64,000 nucleotides of DNA from Polyodon spathula (Eukaryota > Chordata > Actinopteri > Acipenseriformes > Polyodontidae): positions 30,132,846-30,196,845 of the forward strand of contig NC_054547.1 of the NCBI RefSeq assembly GCF_017654505.1, given 5' to 3'. The translations under genes were made by a program, and so were the position numbers. The stretch's first letter is position 1. Each line of letters starts with the position of its first letter. A model generated the notes under the pieces. It made no database searches. It was not told the origin of the DNA and saw only the letters and a list, made by a program, of their open reading frames with translations. Below are positions 13,660 through 26,256 of the stretch, piece by piece.

Positions 13660-14280
13660 GTGTGGAAGTGCACCCTGCCAGAGGCGTGCGCCCTACCAGA
13701 TCAAGAGGCTGAGACGGTGAGCGAGGTGCTTCTGGAGGGCTTCTTCAGCCGCTTCGGGGTCCCGGACAAACTACACTTCAACCAGGGATGGAATTTCGAG
13801 TCCAGGGTGTTCCAGGAGCTGTGCAGCCGGCTGGGCATTCAGAAGACCCACACCACCCCTCCCCACCCGTAGAACGACGGGCACGTCGAACGGTTCAACT
13901 GTACTCTGGTGGTACAACTGATGTTCACCACAGCCAGGGACCAGATAAGCTGGGAGGAGCACTTACTCCCGATTGGCTATACAGGATTCCGCCGTCTGCA
14001 CGCACGTCTTGCTCATGCTGGGGTGAGAGCTCCACGCCCAGAGACTCCAAGACCGCCTGTTTACTGCGCATACCTTCACCCGCAAGAATCTACAGGCTGT
14101 GGGTCAGCGCCAGAAATGGGGCTAAGATCTCCAGTCCCGGGGGGAGAGCGGGTGTGGGTGTACAGCCTGAAGAGTACCCGAAGACGCTGCCCCAAATTGG
14201 AGAGCAAGTCGGTGGGGTCCTGCGAAGTGTTGGAGTGGGTGAGTGAAGTGGACAGGCAACGGACACTCTTTTTCTGTTAA
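13660..14280 (+). pseudogene. Ty3/Gypsy-type retrotransposon integrase remnant
   Basis: The frame from 13660 holds EAETVSEVLLEGFFSRFGVP, then FNQGWNFESRVFQELCSRLG, characteristic of the integrase catalytic core of vertebrate Gypsy-type retrotransposons. The usual acidic residue in the xDQG motif is replaced (FNQG), so a DDE residue is lost. A stop follows HP near 13870. The next frame resumes with DGHVERFNCTL, and GERVWVYSLKS in the C-terminal domain lies further on. Frames shift several times. No reverse transcriptase, gag or flanking LTRs are visible here, so this is an isolated relic. Confidence 0.8.
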
Positions 14281-15063
14281 TGTTTGTTTGGAAATGGTAC
14301 AGTTGAACTGTGTTCTTACCTTGTTTTACACTATTTGTCCCATTGTTGCATTCATCATAAATCTTCCTGAGTTTTGCTTGGAGTGCAGTAAGACACACCC
14401 TGCTAAAGCTGTCAACTCAGCTCAACTCTGCTTTTTCTTTTCTTTTTTGAGCTTCACAGCTGGTACTATCTTATGAGGCAATTTGATAAGATTATGTATA
14501 ACATTATGTTTTAATAAACTTGGCTTACATACTGTATTTCCATCTACAGATTTTTTTTTCATCAATTTCCTGTTATTTATTTATTTCATTTATAATTTCT
14601 ACAGTATGTACTTCAATTGATTTGCCAATATACAGTGTTTCAGTTCAACGTCTTAAATAGTTAGCGGTACCAGAACCTATGATATAGCTGTACAAATTGG
14701 CACAGGGGTAGAAACGCTTATAATATGTAGCACACACTTTTGGTTGAAATGTACGTTTAAACACTGTACAAAAGCAGGACCAATAGAGATTAAGTATTGC
14801 ATTTCTCATTTCAAATGAAAAATATTGCACTCTGTTTGTTTTAGAAATGTGCGCTCTAGTCCGCTGGTCACATATCATTACAAAACAATGATTCTCAGTC
14901 TACAGCAACATCTCTTCCTGGGTAATATAGGGGAGTAGCAGACAGCAGACAGCTCATAGGAATTTCAACCTCTCTCTCCCACAGCAGAGCAAGAATATCA
15001 GTTTATAATGCAGGAATTGACGTAAGTCTAAGGATACTCTATGTTTCAAACTGGATACATAAA
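14281..15063. other. Noncoding spacer, no feature recognised
   Basis: AT-rich, between the integrase remnant and the minus-strand solo LTR. Nothing recognised. Confidence 0.45.
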
Positions 15064-15274
15064 TGTGGCAAAGTGGTTTGCAGTGCGCAGGTGTAGAGGT
15101 GATGCAGTGCTAGGTAATGATGGACACAAAGACAGTTCACAGTGAAGAACAGCTCTATAATAGACTGGGTTGCTTTCCTGCAACACTTAAATAATAAAGA
15201 ATGGGCTTTACACAACAACGTGTATCGTTCCGTTCGTAAATCGGATTTCAGTCCCTAAGTAATAAAGCACTAAT

Positions 15275-15311
<37 letters not shown>

Positions 15312-15793
15312 TAAACACAGCACGTTCTAGAAGCCCAGAATAAGTGCTATTGGTGCAGGTGGTGAAATACAGTAGTGAAGTGTAGTCCTGTACTGGCATC
15401 TCGCTACAGCTCCTGGATAGTTTAGCCGTCTAACAATGACAAATTACTAGACTTGACAAAACAAACATACGCTCACGGTTAGTACATTGGTTTTCCTTCT
15501 CGGTCCGCTCGTAACCATAACAGAAGGAACAGATCACTTGGCCACATCCCCTGTTACACTTTCAGTCCCGCCCCCTTTGGTTCAAGTGCAATCACGTATC
15601 CTCCAATCCATGATTGACTCATCGCTTCCCGCATTAAGGCAATGACTTCTGGTATTGTGATTCCGCCCCCTTCTTGGATGGCCTGCTTCCGACTGACCCT
15701 GGAATGAACTGCAAAACCATCCAGTCTGGGGCACACTGTTCCTGTTACACAGTGTCCTCACAGGTCGGGAGGGAGATTGTTGACTAGAAAACA
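15064..15793 (-). mobile_element. Solo LTR, family A, minus orientation
   Basis: On the minus strand it opens near 15793 with a TCTCCCTCCCGACCTGTGAG block and ends GCAAACCACTTTGCCACA at 15064, matching the two other LTRs at 20187 and 26257 at both ends. It also shares the AGACGGCTAAAC and GGAGCTGT landmarks with them. An AC tract (15277-15309) has expanded inside it. No clear target duplication is visible (ataaa versus ttctt). No internal retroelement sequence adjoins it. Confidence 0.75.
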
Positions 15794-17046
15794 TTCTTTT
15801 TTTTTTTGGTCTTCACAGCCTGCAACCTTTTTCCTATTTCTATTTTCTTTTTTCAAAAATTCCAGTCTTGATAGACCAATTTCATCAGTTTAACACAATT
15901 TTGTGGTTCAATTCCCATTACCATTTTGTGCAGTCAACAAAATATACTCAAGTGCAGAAAATAACTTACAACAAATTATCTTTTTGCTGATGAGGTCAGC
16001 CATTTAGGGATGGGGTTAACCATCCCTTTAAACTATTATTTTGGAATATTTCTATCAAACGGCTGCAATGGATGATTACATCAACTCCTTTTAACATATA
16101 ATAAGGTAGGGAAAAACGTAGCAATCTACTGTCCAATAGTGCTACAGTCAGGTTATATTAATGGCTTCAACATTTTATCTCTTCATGATTGACTATATGT
16201 ACAATTCTAAGTTCTTTTCTTTGGCATAGATGGAGAACCCTTCACAGCTGTATGTGCAATGTATGTCCTTTTTACAAGGTTACAGTGAGGATAGCTGAAT
16301 AACACACAAGATTTTGCTGTGTGTGTGCGTCATTTTTAATGACATGGATTACGTTATTGTATAATTTAAATAAAATTAAGTATTCAGAAATAAAACATTG
16401 GTGTGGTAAATTCAACAGCAAATTAATTATAGACCATTTTAAAGTTTTGCTGTACTGCACATCAAAGAAAATGTACTTGTATGTATTCAATATTTTTTTG
16501 TTAGGTGTCAATACTCAATGCTAACAGTTAGCTGTACAATAATCCAGCTGCTTTTAGTTAGTTAAATCTCCACAAAGATGGCAGGTTGAAAGGGACAGGA
16601 CCTTGCTAATTCCATCAAAGCAGTCTGACAGCCTATTTTTAGGTTTAGCAGTGAAAGCAGTGTTTTTAATTAAATCATCCCGGATAAATATGCCTATGTG
16701 CAACGGAAATGTGATCCTTCAACTCGAATTTAAGGCACAAGTGTTTTATCTATTTATTTAGTTATATATTTAATTGTGTATTTATGTGTTTATTTATTTC
16801 ATGTCAAGAACGGTTTTTGACAAACACAGGAGAATAGAGGTGTACCGGGAAATGCACAGAATTGTGGGTCAGTCCTTCCAGGCAAAAATAACATCTTTTG
16901 GTAAAAGCATGTCATTTTGCTGTTATCTGTAAAATAAATGTTAGTTTGAATGACGTGCATTGAAATCAACATGCCTGAAGATCAGGCTTACTGCATTCTT
17001 GTGGGTCATTGTATGTCTTATAGTCTACAGTACAGTGCAGTACAGT
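15794..17046. other. Noncoding sequence, no feature recognised
   Basis: AT-rich. A TTTA-rich stretch lies at 16745-16800. Confidence 0.45.
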
Positions 17047-17047
17047 G

Positions 17048-17145
<98 letters not shown>

Positions 17146-17148
17146 TAA
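17047..17148. repeat. AT microsatellite
   Basis: About 100 nt of alternating A and T with two phase slips. Confidence 0.95.
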
Positions 17149-17810
17149 ATTTGGACTGCTTCGATTAACAGATTAATCCAGCCGATTAGTCAGCTAATGA
17201 ATTGATTAGAGATTAATTTTTCACTATGTAATCAAGCAGAATTATTTTAAAAAAAATTTTCACCTTGTCACATGTTACATATCCGCCCAGACTGCTTACC
17301 CGCCCTGGTCAAAGTTTCATCAACGTCAGTCATGGCGGAAGCGACAATGCAAAAGGCTACAGCAAGTGTATTTACAACTTATAACAAAAAAGAGAGATGT
17401 CTCTTTTCACTGTGGAAAGGGCATTAATAGGAAAACAATAGCACACGATTTCAGAATTGGTAAGAGTGCTGCTGTGACAGATATATATAAAAAAAGTCTG
17501 CATAGAGATAAAAAGAAAGTATGGATCGGACGGGAGGGGACATTCTTTGGAAGTAAACAATGAAACGCTCCAGTGCATCATGTAAGCACTGGTACAGTTG
17601 TGTGGGTTTAACTTCTGTTTTCTACATTTCAGTTTTAGTCTTTTAATTTCTTTGAGCAAATGAAAACAACCTGTAGAATTTTTGTTTGTTGTTTTATTGT
17701 AAACCCGCAATGCGCTTAATGGACTAAAATGCAGTCACTCGATTAAAATATTCAATCAATTAATTTATGGGCATTAGTTAATTCATCGGTAGATTATTCA
17801 GTGCACTTCT
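17142..17810 (+). mobile_element. Probable DNA-transposon remnant with helix-turn-helix-like fragment
   Basis: Both ends carry repeated CGATTA-type motifs: GCTTCGATTAACAGATTAAT at the left, and ACTCGATTAAAATATTCAAT then TCATCGGTAGATTATTCAGT at the right. Between them, the frame 17366-17563 reads INRKTIAHDFRIGKSAAVTD, which resembles the CENP-B/pogo-type DNA-binding helix-turn-helix. A second reading start, ATGGCGGAAGCG, lies near 17333. It could be a pogo or hAT derivative. A long AT tract adjoins its left side. Confidence 0.4.
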
Positions 17811-18210
17811 TAAAATAAAGGTAACAGTCTTAAAGCGAGGCCTGCACAGCAATACTATAGATTATATGAGACATTAATAGAATATAAGTAGAACACCGAC
17901 GTTACATTGTGCACTTACATTAATGCATTGGCGCATTTTGTTGTTTTTCTCCAAATAAACTGTCGGCATCCAATGCAAACTTTGTTTATATACAGTGTAT
18001 ACATTTATACCGTACGGTACTCACTGTATACTATCTCTGATGCAAACTTTTTTTTTTTTTATCTGACACAGCGACGCATTGTAATTACGAAATCTTTTGC
18101 TATTTTGTTCCTAGTAACTCCCGTTTCAGCATTGAAAAGATCTCTGTTTAAATATAAACCCATTGTTTAGAAAGATACTCAGTAGGCCTATTAGTGCACT
18201 ACAGATTTGC

Positions 18211-18211
<1 letters not shown>

Positions 18212-18246
<35 letters not shown>
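18212..18246. repeat. AT microsatellite
   Basis: About 17 AT units. Confidence 0.9.
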
Positions 18247-18247
<1 letters not shown>

Positions 18248-20181
18248 TTGTTCTCATTAATTGACCGTGTTTAGGCTGTATGGTAATATAAGCAACCCGT
18301 AAAACAGCGCTGTTTACATTTCCCTTTATACTGTAAGGACACATTCTACATTTAGTGCAGTCTCTCCATATATGGAAGAAGCTTAAAGGTCATACTATTT
18401 AACATCAGATTGCTTAGTAACCCAACGCTGCTACCGGAAATCTTAAAGAACAGGTGATGAATGGGTCTTCTTTACTATAGTCTTCTTTACTACCATAGTG
18501 GGTGCTCAATGGCACAGGAAACTAAAGTATGCTCCAGCAACACATGGCTCCCGTCTTTCATTTGGTCTTTGTTGAAGGGACTACTCTTTGGAGGCTGCAA
18601 GAGGGTATTTTTGTTTTCATGTCCATCTTTTCCTTAGTCTCACAAATAAACTAAATTCAAAGCTGCCTATTAGTGGTGGCATGTTTGTGGACACCTGTTC
18701 GCTAGGATCCGTGCTAAGATTGTTGGATGTAATGTAGAACTCAATATTGATCAAAGTGAAATCACTACCACCCTTGGCTAGACACCAGTTCTGCCCTTCA
18801 TATGACAACTGGCCACTGGGCAGGTGATTTCTGAAGACTAAATGCAAAGAAGTGTGTCTTTGTACCAAGAGAATGTTAACCCTTCAAAAACACACATGGT
18901 AATGGCATGTTCTAGCCATGTATTCCACAGCATTGCAGCCAACTGAATTACATATTTTCTGGTCTATAGTGGTTTTGACCTGGAAACACTGAATAAACAT
19001 ATATTTAATTATCACTGTTGAAAGCAACAGAGGGTACCTGCCAGACTGAAAAGCAGCCTAGTCAATTGTGGGAAAGCATCTTATGTGTTTCCTGCTCATT
19101 AAGTGCTCTTAGCCTCTCCTTTCAAAACTTGGGCAATCAAGCTACCATTCTCAGTGCTAATTGGCCACTAACCACAAATTGCATGATAATATTAGGCAGA
19201 AAAGCACTGAAACTTTTTTTTTTTTTTTTATGGTTTTAGAGTGGTTTCTCTTAAGAGCCATGCATCAAACATACATAAAATACTGGTTTATGTGAAGTAA
19301 GAAATTGGTGCTTTTATAATAAAGAATATATTGGCACAGTCATTAAGTCTATACAATTAAAAATAGTGAGATTCTAATGTGCTGCTACCAGTACCTTAAC
19401 GCTATTTGGTTTAGCGGGTTTCTGGCTAATATGCAATAATAAAGCATGCAATGTCAGAAGAAGCCAACCTCATGCTAGCCATTTCAGCAAGTGCCGATAT
19501 ATTGTAGGAGTTGAAACAGATTGAATATCAACTGGCAAAGGTTAAAGAAACACAAAGAGCTCCACTTACACAATTGTGTGTATTCAGTTGTTTGAGTGGT
19601 GGATTTAAATTCTGGACAAACACTGTATTTTTTTAGTTCTATTTGGAGTTGAAGCTGTCTCACTTCCTGGAGGGGAAACCAATTCCTAGAGCAAAAATAA
19701 TGGGTTCTGACAGTGGCCTGTTTTTCAGCTGTTGCTCTATAGCAATTTGTTGCTATGGGAACCCAGAAGCTTATCTTTTTTTTCTGTCTGAATGTTACCT
19801 TTCTCCAGGAGCATAAAATAATGTATTACCACAATGACAAAATGTGGGGTTTTTTTGCATTTTTTAATACATTAAAAAATTATTTTCTGTGTAAAACACA
19901 TTCATGAAACATTCTGTTGTCTCCCACAGGGAAGCCATTGTCAAATTTGTGAATAAAGCTGAGGAGCTCAGACTTGTACTTTTCTCCTTCAGGGGACTGA
20001 TTTTCTTAACATCAATATTTAATACTGGCATCTGGATAATAACTCAAGTTATCACTTGGAAGTATGCTTCGAACAATGTTGTTTTCTAAAGATGTTTTTC
20101 ACAGAGTGGATAAAGAGGAAGAAAAAAGAAATACCACATGCAGAATTAAAAGTTTTTTAAATGATTTCTAAAAGTGTATGT
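18247..20181. other. Noncoding sequence, no feature recognised
   Basis: No reading frame or repeat family is convincing. The imperfect duplication GGTCTTCTTTACTATAGTCT (18464-18483) is followed by TCTTTACTACCATAG. Confidence 0.45.
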
Positions 20182-20186
20182 ATGGT

Positions 20187-20958
20187 TGTGACAGAAATAA
20201 GAGTTCTGGTTATAAATCTCCCTCCCGACCTGTGAGGGCGCTAAGTTGCGAAAGGGGAAGTCTTTGGACAGGCTGGCCTGACAGTTCATTTCCTGGGTCG
20301 GGAAGTCGGTCTGCCTGGAAGAAGGTGAGACTCCGTTGCAGGAATGCATTGACCCAGAAGGTAAACGAGGTAGCAGCTGCAGGCAATAAAGACAGCTGCA
20401 ATCGCTTCCTAAGGGGTCATGCATAACAGCATAAAGGGGCCGGAGAATCGTAAATCTTTTCCTTCGCTTGGTTTTGGGTTAGGACTGGAAGGACCATGTG
20501 AGACGCAGAGAAAAGCGTACTTGAAGTGAGTGAGTGTTTTTCGTGTTGTTAGTAACTGTCTTGTTTGTATCACTAGACGGCTAAACACGAATCCAGAGCT
20601 GTCACCAAGGGCCAGCACAAAACCTGATCAACACTGCACTACAGTCACAATTAACATTGTTATCACTAATTGTACTGCACCACAAGCACTGAGAGCGCTC
20701 ACTTTGGACTTTGTGATTGTGTGTGTTAAGTACTGTGCTTATTATTTACAGGATTGCAACCCCATTTTTCACTGCGCAATACACATTGTTGTGTACTGCA
20801 AAGCTCTTTATTATTTACTGGCTGGTCATCAGACCATTGGATTATAAGCCTAAAAAAACAACGCATTTCACCCGTACTTTGTTGTCTGTGTGTTCTTTGG
20901 ATTACTGCACCAGCACCACACCTGCTACACACCTGCTACTAATTGCCACTTTGCCACA
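20187..20958 (+). mobile_element. Solo LTR, family A, with perfect 5-bp target duplication
   Basis: The element begins TGTGACAG and ends TTTGCCACA, the usual TG...CA form. It is flanked by ATGGT at 20182-20186 and ATGGT at 20959-20963. It has no primer-binding site, polypurine tract or coding region on either side, so it is a recombination-derived solo LTR. A 5-bp duplication fits a Gypsy-type or retroviral integrase. Confidence 0.9.
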
Positions 20959-20963
20959 ATGGT

Positions 20964-23034
20964 TCAATATGGATTTAACCTTTGTTGTACTTCATCCAGT
21001 ATGCTGAATCTGCAATGAGGACGATTGTTCATAAGATGTGCTTTTTCATGCTAATCAGCTTTTTAAAAATGCGACAAAAAATAACTTTTTTTTTTTTACC
21101 AATTTTATTCAGGTTAGCTGCTTCGGTTTTGACATCGGACATAGGATTCTAAAAAGTTTTCACATATGTAACATGTGACAAATAAATCATGGAATTTCAG
21201 CTACTGTACATATTGTAGGGCATTAACAAAACAATATAATTAATTTATCAAAATTATTTGTATTTTATTTATTTATTTAACAAGATGTTTTACCCATTGA
21301 GACAAAGGCCTCATTTACAAGGGGGTCCTGGAAACTAATTTTTGTAACCTTGGAGTGTGGTTCAGGGTGCAGGAGATTGCCCTGGACTTCTCTCCATCCT
21401 TCTGATTCTCATGCTATACTTTTTTTCTGTTACCCCTGGGAGACAGTGAAGCAGTTTTGTGTCCTGGCTCCAGTTAAATAATCTAATCCATCATTCCACC
21501 AAAAGTAACCATACAGTATTTTCCATTGAAACAGTTGATGATGAAATAACATTTAAAAAGTATGTGTGTGTGTGTCCTTGGCAAGGCTGCTTTCTTGCAC
21601 TCAGGGTCTTTAGGATCTACATATATCCAAGGCTTAAATTCAGTCAGAGCTGTCCAGTGCTGAGCTCCGGTAAATATTTTAACACCCTGACTTCAGCCTG
21701 AGGCTGTTCTTTAGTGAAAACAGTACAAAATACAGCTTTACTATAATTATGAACATTTATTTTTGTGAGGACTGTAGCAATTTATTTTCATGGCTGTTAC
21801 AAGTGAAAATATTTACATACAGTATATGGAGAGCAGCATAACAACAGGAGCACCATGTCTGTATCTGTATGTGTGCGTCTGTCCTTCCTTTCCTTGGCAT
21901 TTGCTAGTGCTGTGTGTGTGTGTGTGTGTGCATCAGGTGCAACTGTAAACGAATCAACTGCTGTGTAAACTTGACACAATGTATTTGCTTTGTTATCATG
22001 ACTGAAATAAGTCACTACTATTGGCAGACCTGAAACAAGATATAGGTTTGGTTCCCTATAGAAGCTTAACGGAATGGCCTGAAAAAAGATTTAGAACACT
22101 GCCAGCACTAGTTTATGATATATATAAAACCTTTTTATTTTCTTTATAGTAATGTGTGAATCTAAAACTGAGAATGTAACGGCTGTCTTTTTATAGCAAT
22201 GCAATTTATTTCATGTGTTAGGAATTGGAGACCTCTGTGGAAGTCCAGAGCTGCACTTGTAAATAAGGTTGATTCACGCATCTGTCTTTGCAGTTTTACT
22301 TAGTTGAAGTTTGACGTTTTACTTAAGTGTACTTTTATGTAATGTACTAGTTGGCTACTAAAACAGAACAACAAAACATGTAAGAAATGGGACTACTTAT
22401 AAATCCTGCCGAACAATAAATTATCCAGTTTTATTTGTTTGTTTTTCTTTTCTTTTTTTTTAGATGAGCAGGGGCGGGGATCGTGGCTGGCGGTCGAGCT
22501 CCGGTAAAATATTCCATAAGAATTTAAGCCCTGCATATATAATATAATATATAATATAAATTCACAATCTGGACAGTTTTCTAGGACTAAGATCCATAAG
22601 TTCCTCTCGTGTTAGCCATATGTATTATCCATCCATGCTCATCCATTTTTTCTGGGCTAGTAACAGTAAAATGAGCGAAAATGTGTACTGGGTTGACACC
22701 ATACTGAAATACAGAGGCTGCAGCACCTTCCACTCCCCAATCTTTATTGCATGGTAAATTGTTACAGCAATAAAATGCAGTTGTCCAATACCATATGGCT
22801 CATATTGCTCCACAAGATCATTTATAGAGCTCTCATGGTTTCCTATCACATACAAAACCTTTGATTTAAGATTCTTCCTTCTAAAGAAATCCATCCCAAG
22901 GTTTTCCCCAAATGAGCTCTGTCAAAGCTCAAAAGACCTTTTTGGATTTTTTTTTTTTTTTTATTGACGCTGCAGAAAGGCCACCCCTCTATTTATAGGT
23001 GTTTTGTTTCTTACAGTTTTAGAAACCCAATATA
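20964..23034. other. Noncoding sequence, with possible repeat tail at about 21250-21350
   Basis: ATTTATTTAACAAGATGTTT followed by GAGACAAAGGCCTCATTTAC AAGGGGGTCCTGG resembles a dispersed vertebrate repeat end, family not identified. A GT tract lies at 21911-21930. Otherwise nothing is recognised. Confidence 0.4.
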
Positions 23035-23300
23035 CAATACAATACAATACAGTTTGCTTTTATATACCAGTAGCGCTTTTCATGTAGAGCATTCCAGGAC
23101 GCTTTACAATAAAAAAACAAAAAAAAAAAAAAAAGCCATTAGCCAATCAATCCATCTGAAAAATAAGGTAACTCAAACAAATATGTTTTTAAATTTCATT
23201 TAAAAGATTCCACTGTGACAACATTCCTGATATGACTTGGAAAAGAGTTTCAAAAGCAAATAGCATAACAACTAAATGCAATATGTCGGTCATTATTATG
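23035..23300 (-). mobile_element. L2-type LINE 3' tail fragment
   Basis: The reversed tail reads TTTTATATACCAGTAGCGCT TTTCATG and GGACGCTTTACAATAA. It is preceded by a short ATACA repeat (23034-23050). No intact reading frame remains. Confidence 0.55.
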
Positions 23301-23319
23301 TATTATTTGAGACCGGCGA

Positions 23320-24020
23320 ATGGATGGGGCAAGGGCTGGGGGGTTGAAATCGTCCTTTGCCTGCCTCAAGTGTCTCGCCCAGTTACTGCTCCTTGAAGGA
23401 GTCTTTGAGCCTGCTCGCAGGGTATGCTCTGTGAAGGGCTCGAAGGCAGATGGAGGAGGGGGGAGGACAGGGCTCCCAGTGCTGCAAAGGGCTCAGCTGA
23501 GCTGGTTGAGAAAGCTGCACCAGTGAACTCTGCGAGCCTGCTGTACAGGGTACATGGCTGGGACGCTGCGCAGATTGTGCAGAACGTCTCATCTTCTAAG
23601 GCAGGCATGCTGCATACCCAGGCACGTGACACAAAGGAGGTGTTTGTCCTGTGGGGGAAGCATCCCTCCGCAGGATGTGCAAGGGTGAAATTTCGACATC
23701 TCAACTTGCCGAGTCTAAGCACCGATGCACGGAGCAACCGAGGTGGGTGGGTCAGTGTATCCATGGAATCTACTCGACAATGGGACTGGAATCAGGCCCA
23801 GTGGAGGAAGCACACATTGTTGTTTTTATTTATTTATTTATTTAACTGCAAAACAACGAAATACAACACACACACACAGCAGAAGCTGAAGGGTAGGTTT
23901 TTTTTTTTGGGGGGGGGTGGGTGGACAAGCACATTGAGTGTGCGGGCCGAGTCAGCCCAGCTGCGTCAACTCAACAACGGGCGGGCCAGAGCCGGGTCCC
24001 AGTGAATGAATGTATGTCTC
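23320..24020. other. GC-rich block of unknown origin
   Basis: The block is much richer in G and C than its surroundings and is open on both strands (23424-24005 plus, 23366-23764 minus). Neither translation is recognised. The plus translation is rich in Ala, Arg, Ser and Gly with no known motif. It includes the 34-bp block shared with 27430-27463. It may be a retroelement fragment of a family I do not recognise, or a decayed CpG-rich sequence. Confidence 0.4.
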
Positions 24021-24090
24021 TCTTTTCTCTCTTTTTATTTATTTATTTAGCTGCAAAAAGCACTCAACACAGCAGAGCTGTATGGTTAAG
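23818..24090 (+). repeat. Two direct copies of a roughly 55-bp segment
   Basis: TTTATTTATTTATTTAACTG CAAAACAAC...ACACAGCAGAAGCTG (23824-23890) recurs as TTTATTTATTTAGCTGCAAA AAGCACTC...ACACAGCAGAGCTG (24033-24081). Spacing is about 200 bp. They could be terminal direct repeats of a small element whose interior is GC-rich. Confidence 0.5.
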
Positions 24091-25944
24091 ATAGCAGACT
24101 ACAGTCGTCAGGTGATGTAGACAGAGCGCATTTACGTAGCGTTTATAGCACAGTCTTCTGAAGCCGAGTTTCTGATTCTGGGGAAGTGGAAAACTTTGTG
24201 AGGAGAGCTCTTTCACACAGACTCAATCATGCAACTGGAGAGGTTAGTTTTACCTACCTTACCTACCTCATTGTGAGAAGCAAAAGAGAACGTGATCTCT
24301 GCGGAGTGACTACTTACTCCCACGGTAGGCGGGACCAAGGACCTCACTCCCCGGAGGGGCTTATCGGCAGCTCTGACATAAAATGCTCAATAAATATCTG
24401 ACCTGTAGCAGGCATATCCCAAAAGTATTGTTCTTGGTCATCTTCGAATTGAAAGGGAACAATAATAATTATATGCTCTTCCACATGAAAACATAAGAAA
24501 AGTGTTGGAACGAGAAAAGGCCATTTGGCCCATATTAGCACACCATTCTCCCCTACTGGAGGAGTCTAATTTAAAAGCCATAATCTACTTTTGCCAGTGT
24601 TTTAGATACTTCACTTGGTAGGCTATTTAATCAATCTATATGCAGAGTTTGACTTTAATAAGTACATCTATTTCTCTTAATCTATAACAGATATTAAAAT
24701 GCAGTGTTTGTCATATGATGTTAGAGAGTCTAGATCTCATCATAAATAAAAGGTTAATGCCATCCAAGCATTTGGAATAGCTGTGGCAATACTCATGAAC
24801 AGCAATACAGTTCAGGCCTGTATATAGAGTCATAGCAGGGTTTTGTCCACTGATTTCAGACCAGATCCTGAGTTTGAAAAAAATAGGATTAAAAAAAAAA
24901 GATTATTTCTGGTTTAACACTGGGTTACCTTGCCTAGGTATCAGTCCTGATGTTATCTTTTTTTCTACTTAAGAATGTTCTTTCTAGGCCATGGTGTATT
25001 TTTTCAGTTCCACTGAATCTCGATCAATCTTGTATTAGTTGGCTCCCTGGACACAGATATTTTTCTGTCAACCAACTGCAGTACTGCAGTCTAGCAGTGC
25101 AGCACTTACTCAAACTGGACACTTCAATAAACATGCCTTCTGCTGCAGTATCAAGCCTCCTTTATCCTCAAACACCTTGGCTATTTTCTTTTCAGATTGT
25201 ATTGAATGACTGGGAGATAAGCTTCCATCTTCTGAGTTATCTTGTGGGCATGCTTTTCCTTTCAAAGTATAAATTAAGACGTATCTCCTGGTGTATTTTT
25301 ATTTTTCAGTGCCATGTTGCCTTGGCTTATGTAAAACATAAACTTGACGTTTGGATTTGATACATGGACCGTGTGTTAGCTGGTTCTTCTTTTTATTATT
25401 TATGGTACATATGCTTAGTTCGCTACCCATCAATACCCATTGCTGCTGCTCTTTAACATGACACCCAGAGGGCCTTTTACTCATTACATTTATATACAAA
25501 AAACTGCATGTGAAAATAAAAGCATTTATTCCAACTGTCGCCTAATACAGTGTGTTTCAACCTTCCCTAGAGCAATCTCAAACATAATGATGTTATGGTT
25601 CTTTTGTCTTTTTGCAGGTGAGAAGCTAATGTACAACAATGGCACTGTATACACACACTGGTCCACAACTTGTGTACAGTGCCACTAGCTCCAGCAGTTT
25701 TTTTTAAAGCTTTAGTTAATGCAATGTACAAGGCTTGAAAACAACCACAACATACACAGGTAAAAGATTATATCAATATATTGAATATAGGAAATTAATA
25801 GAACATAACCATTTGTTTTAGAAAGAAAAACGTCATCTAATATCCACCTGGTTTAAAGTCCAAATCAGTAGTGTTGCTTACATTGCCATGCTGTAGGACT
25901 GCAGTCCCACAACTTCAGGCAAAATTTCTAAATATAAATTAAAT
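24091..25944. other. Noncoding sequence, no feature recognised
   Basis: 24280-24410 is more GC-rich and ends near AATAAA (24389), so it may be the end of the unidentified element to its left. The remainder is AT-rich. Confidence 0.4.
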
Positions 25945-26225
25945 CAATCAATCTTTATTTTATATAGCGCCTTTCATAGTCAACCACTAGAGCGCTTGAC
26001 AAGGTGCAGTAACAAGAAGAAAATCCATAATACTTTAAATACAGAAAAATGCATAATACATGATATACAGTGATAAAAAAAAATGCATAACATTAAATAC
26101 AGTGGAAAGTGCGTAATACATGATAGTAACATAATACTTGAAATAGTAGCAGCAACACAGCAGCTAATAGCAGATATCAGGCTTAAAGAGCATGGAAAGC
26201 AAAAGAAAACAGGTCGGCCTTGAGC
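25945..26225 (-). mobile_element. L2-type LINE 3' tail fragment
   Basis: On the plus strand, CAATCTTTATTTTATATAGC GCCTTTCATAG and AGAGCGCTTGACAAGG give the reversed L2-type tail. The rest of the fragment is decayed, with no recognisable reading frame. It abuts the family A solo LTR at 26257. Confidence 0.6.
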
Positions 26226-26256
26226 GTTGATTAACACTTACACTTTATTAAGCCTA

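Noticed and set aside
15554..15794. Minus-strand frames of 60-70 residues
   Set aside because: They are translations of the U3-like part of the minus-strand solo LTR.
20530..21007. Two plus-strand frames of about 100 residues
   Set aside because: They lie mostly inside the solo LTR at 20187-20958 and have no protein similarity that I recognise.
23424..24005. 193-residue plus-strand frame as a gene
   Set aside because: It is overlapped by an open minus-strand frame, has no known motif, no splice or promoter context, and lies in a probable repeat. Kept only as a GC-rich block.
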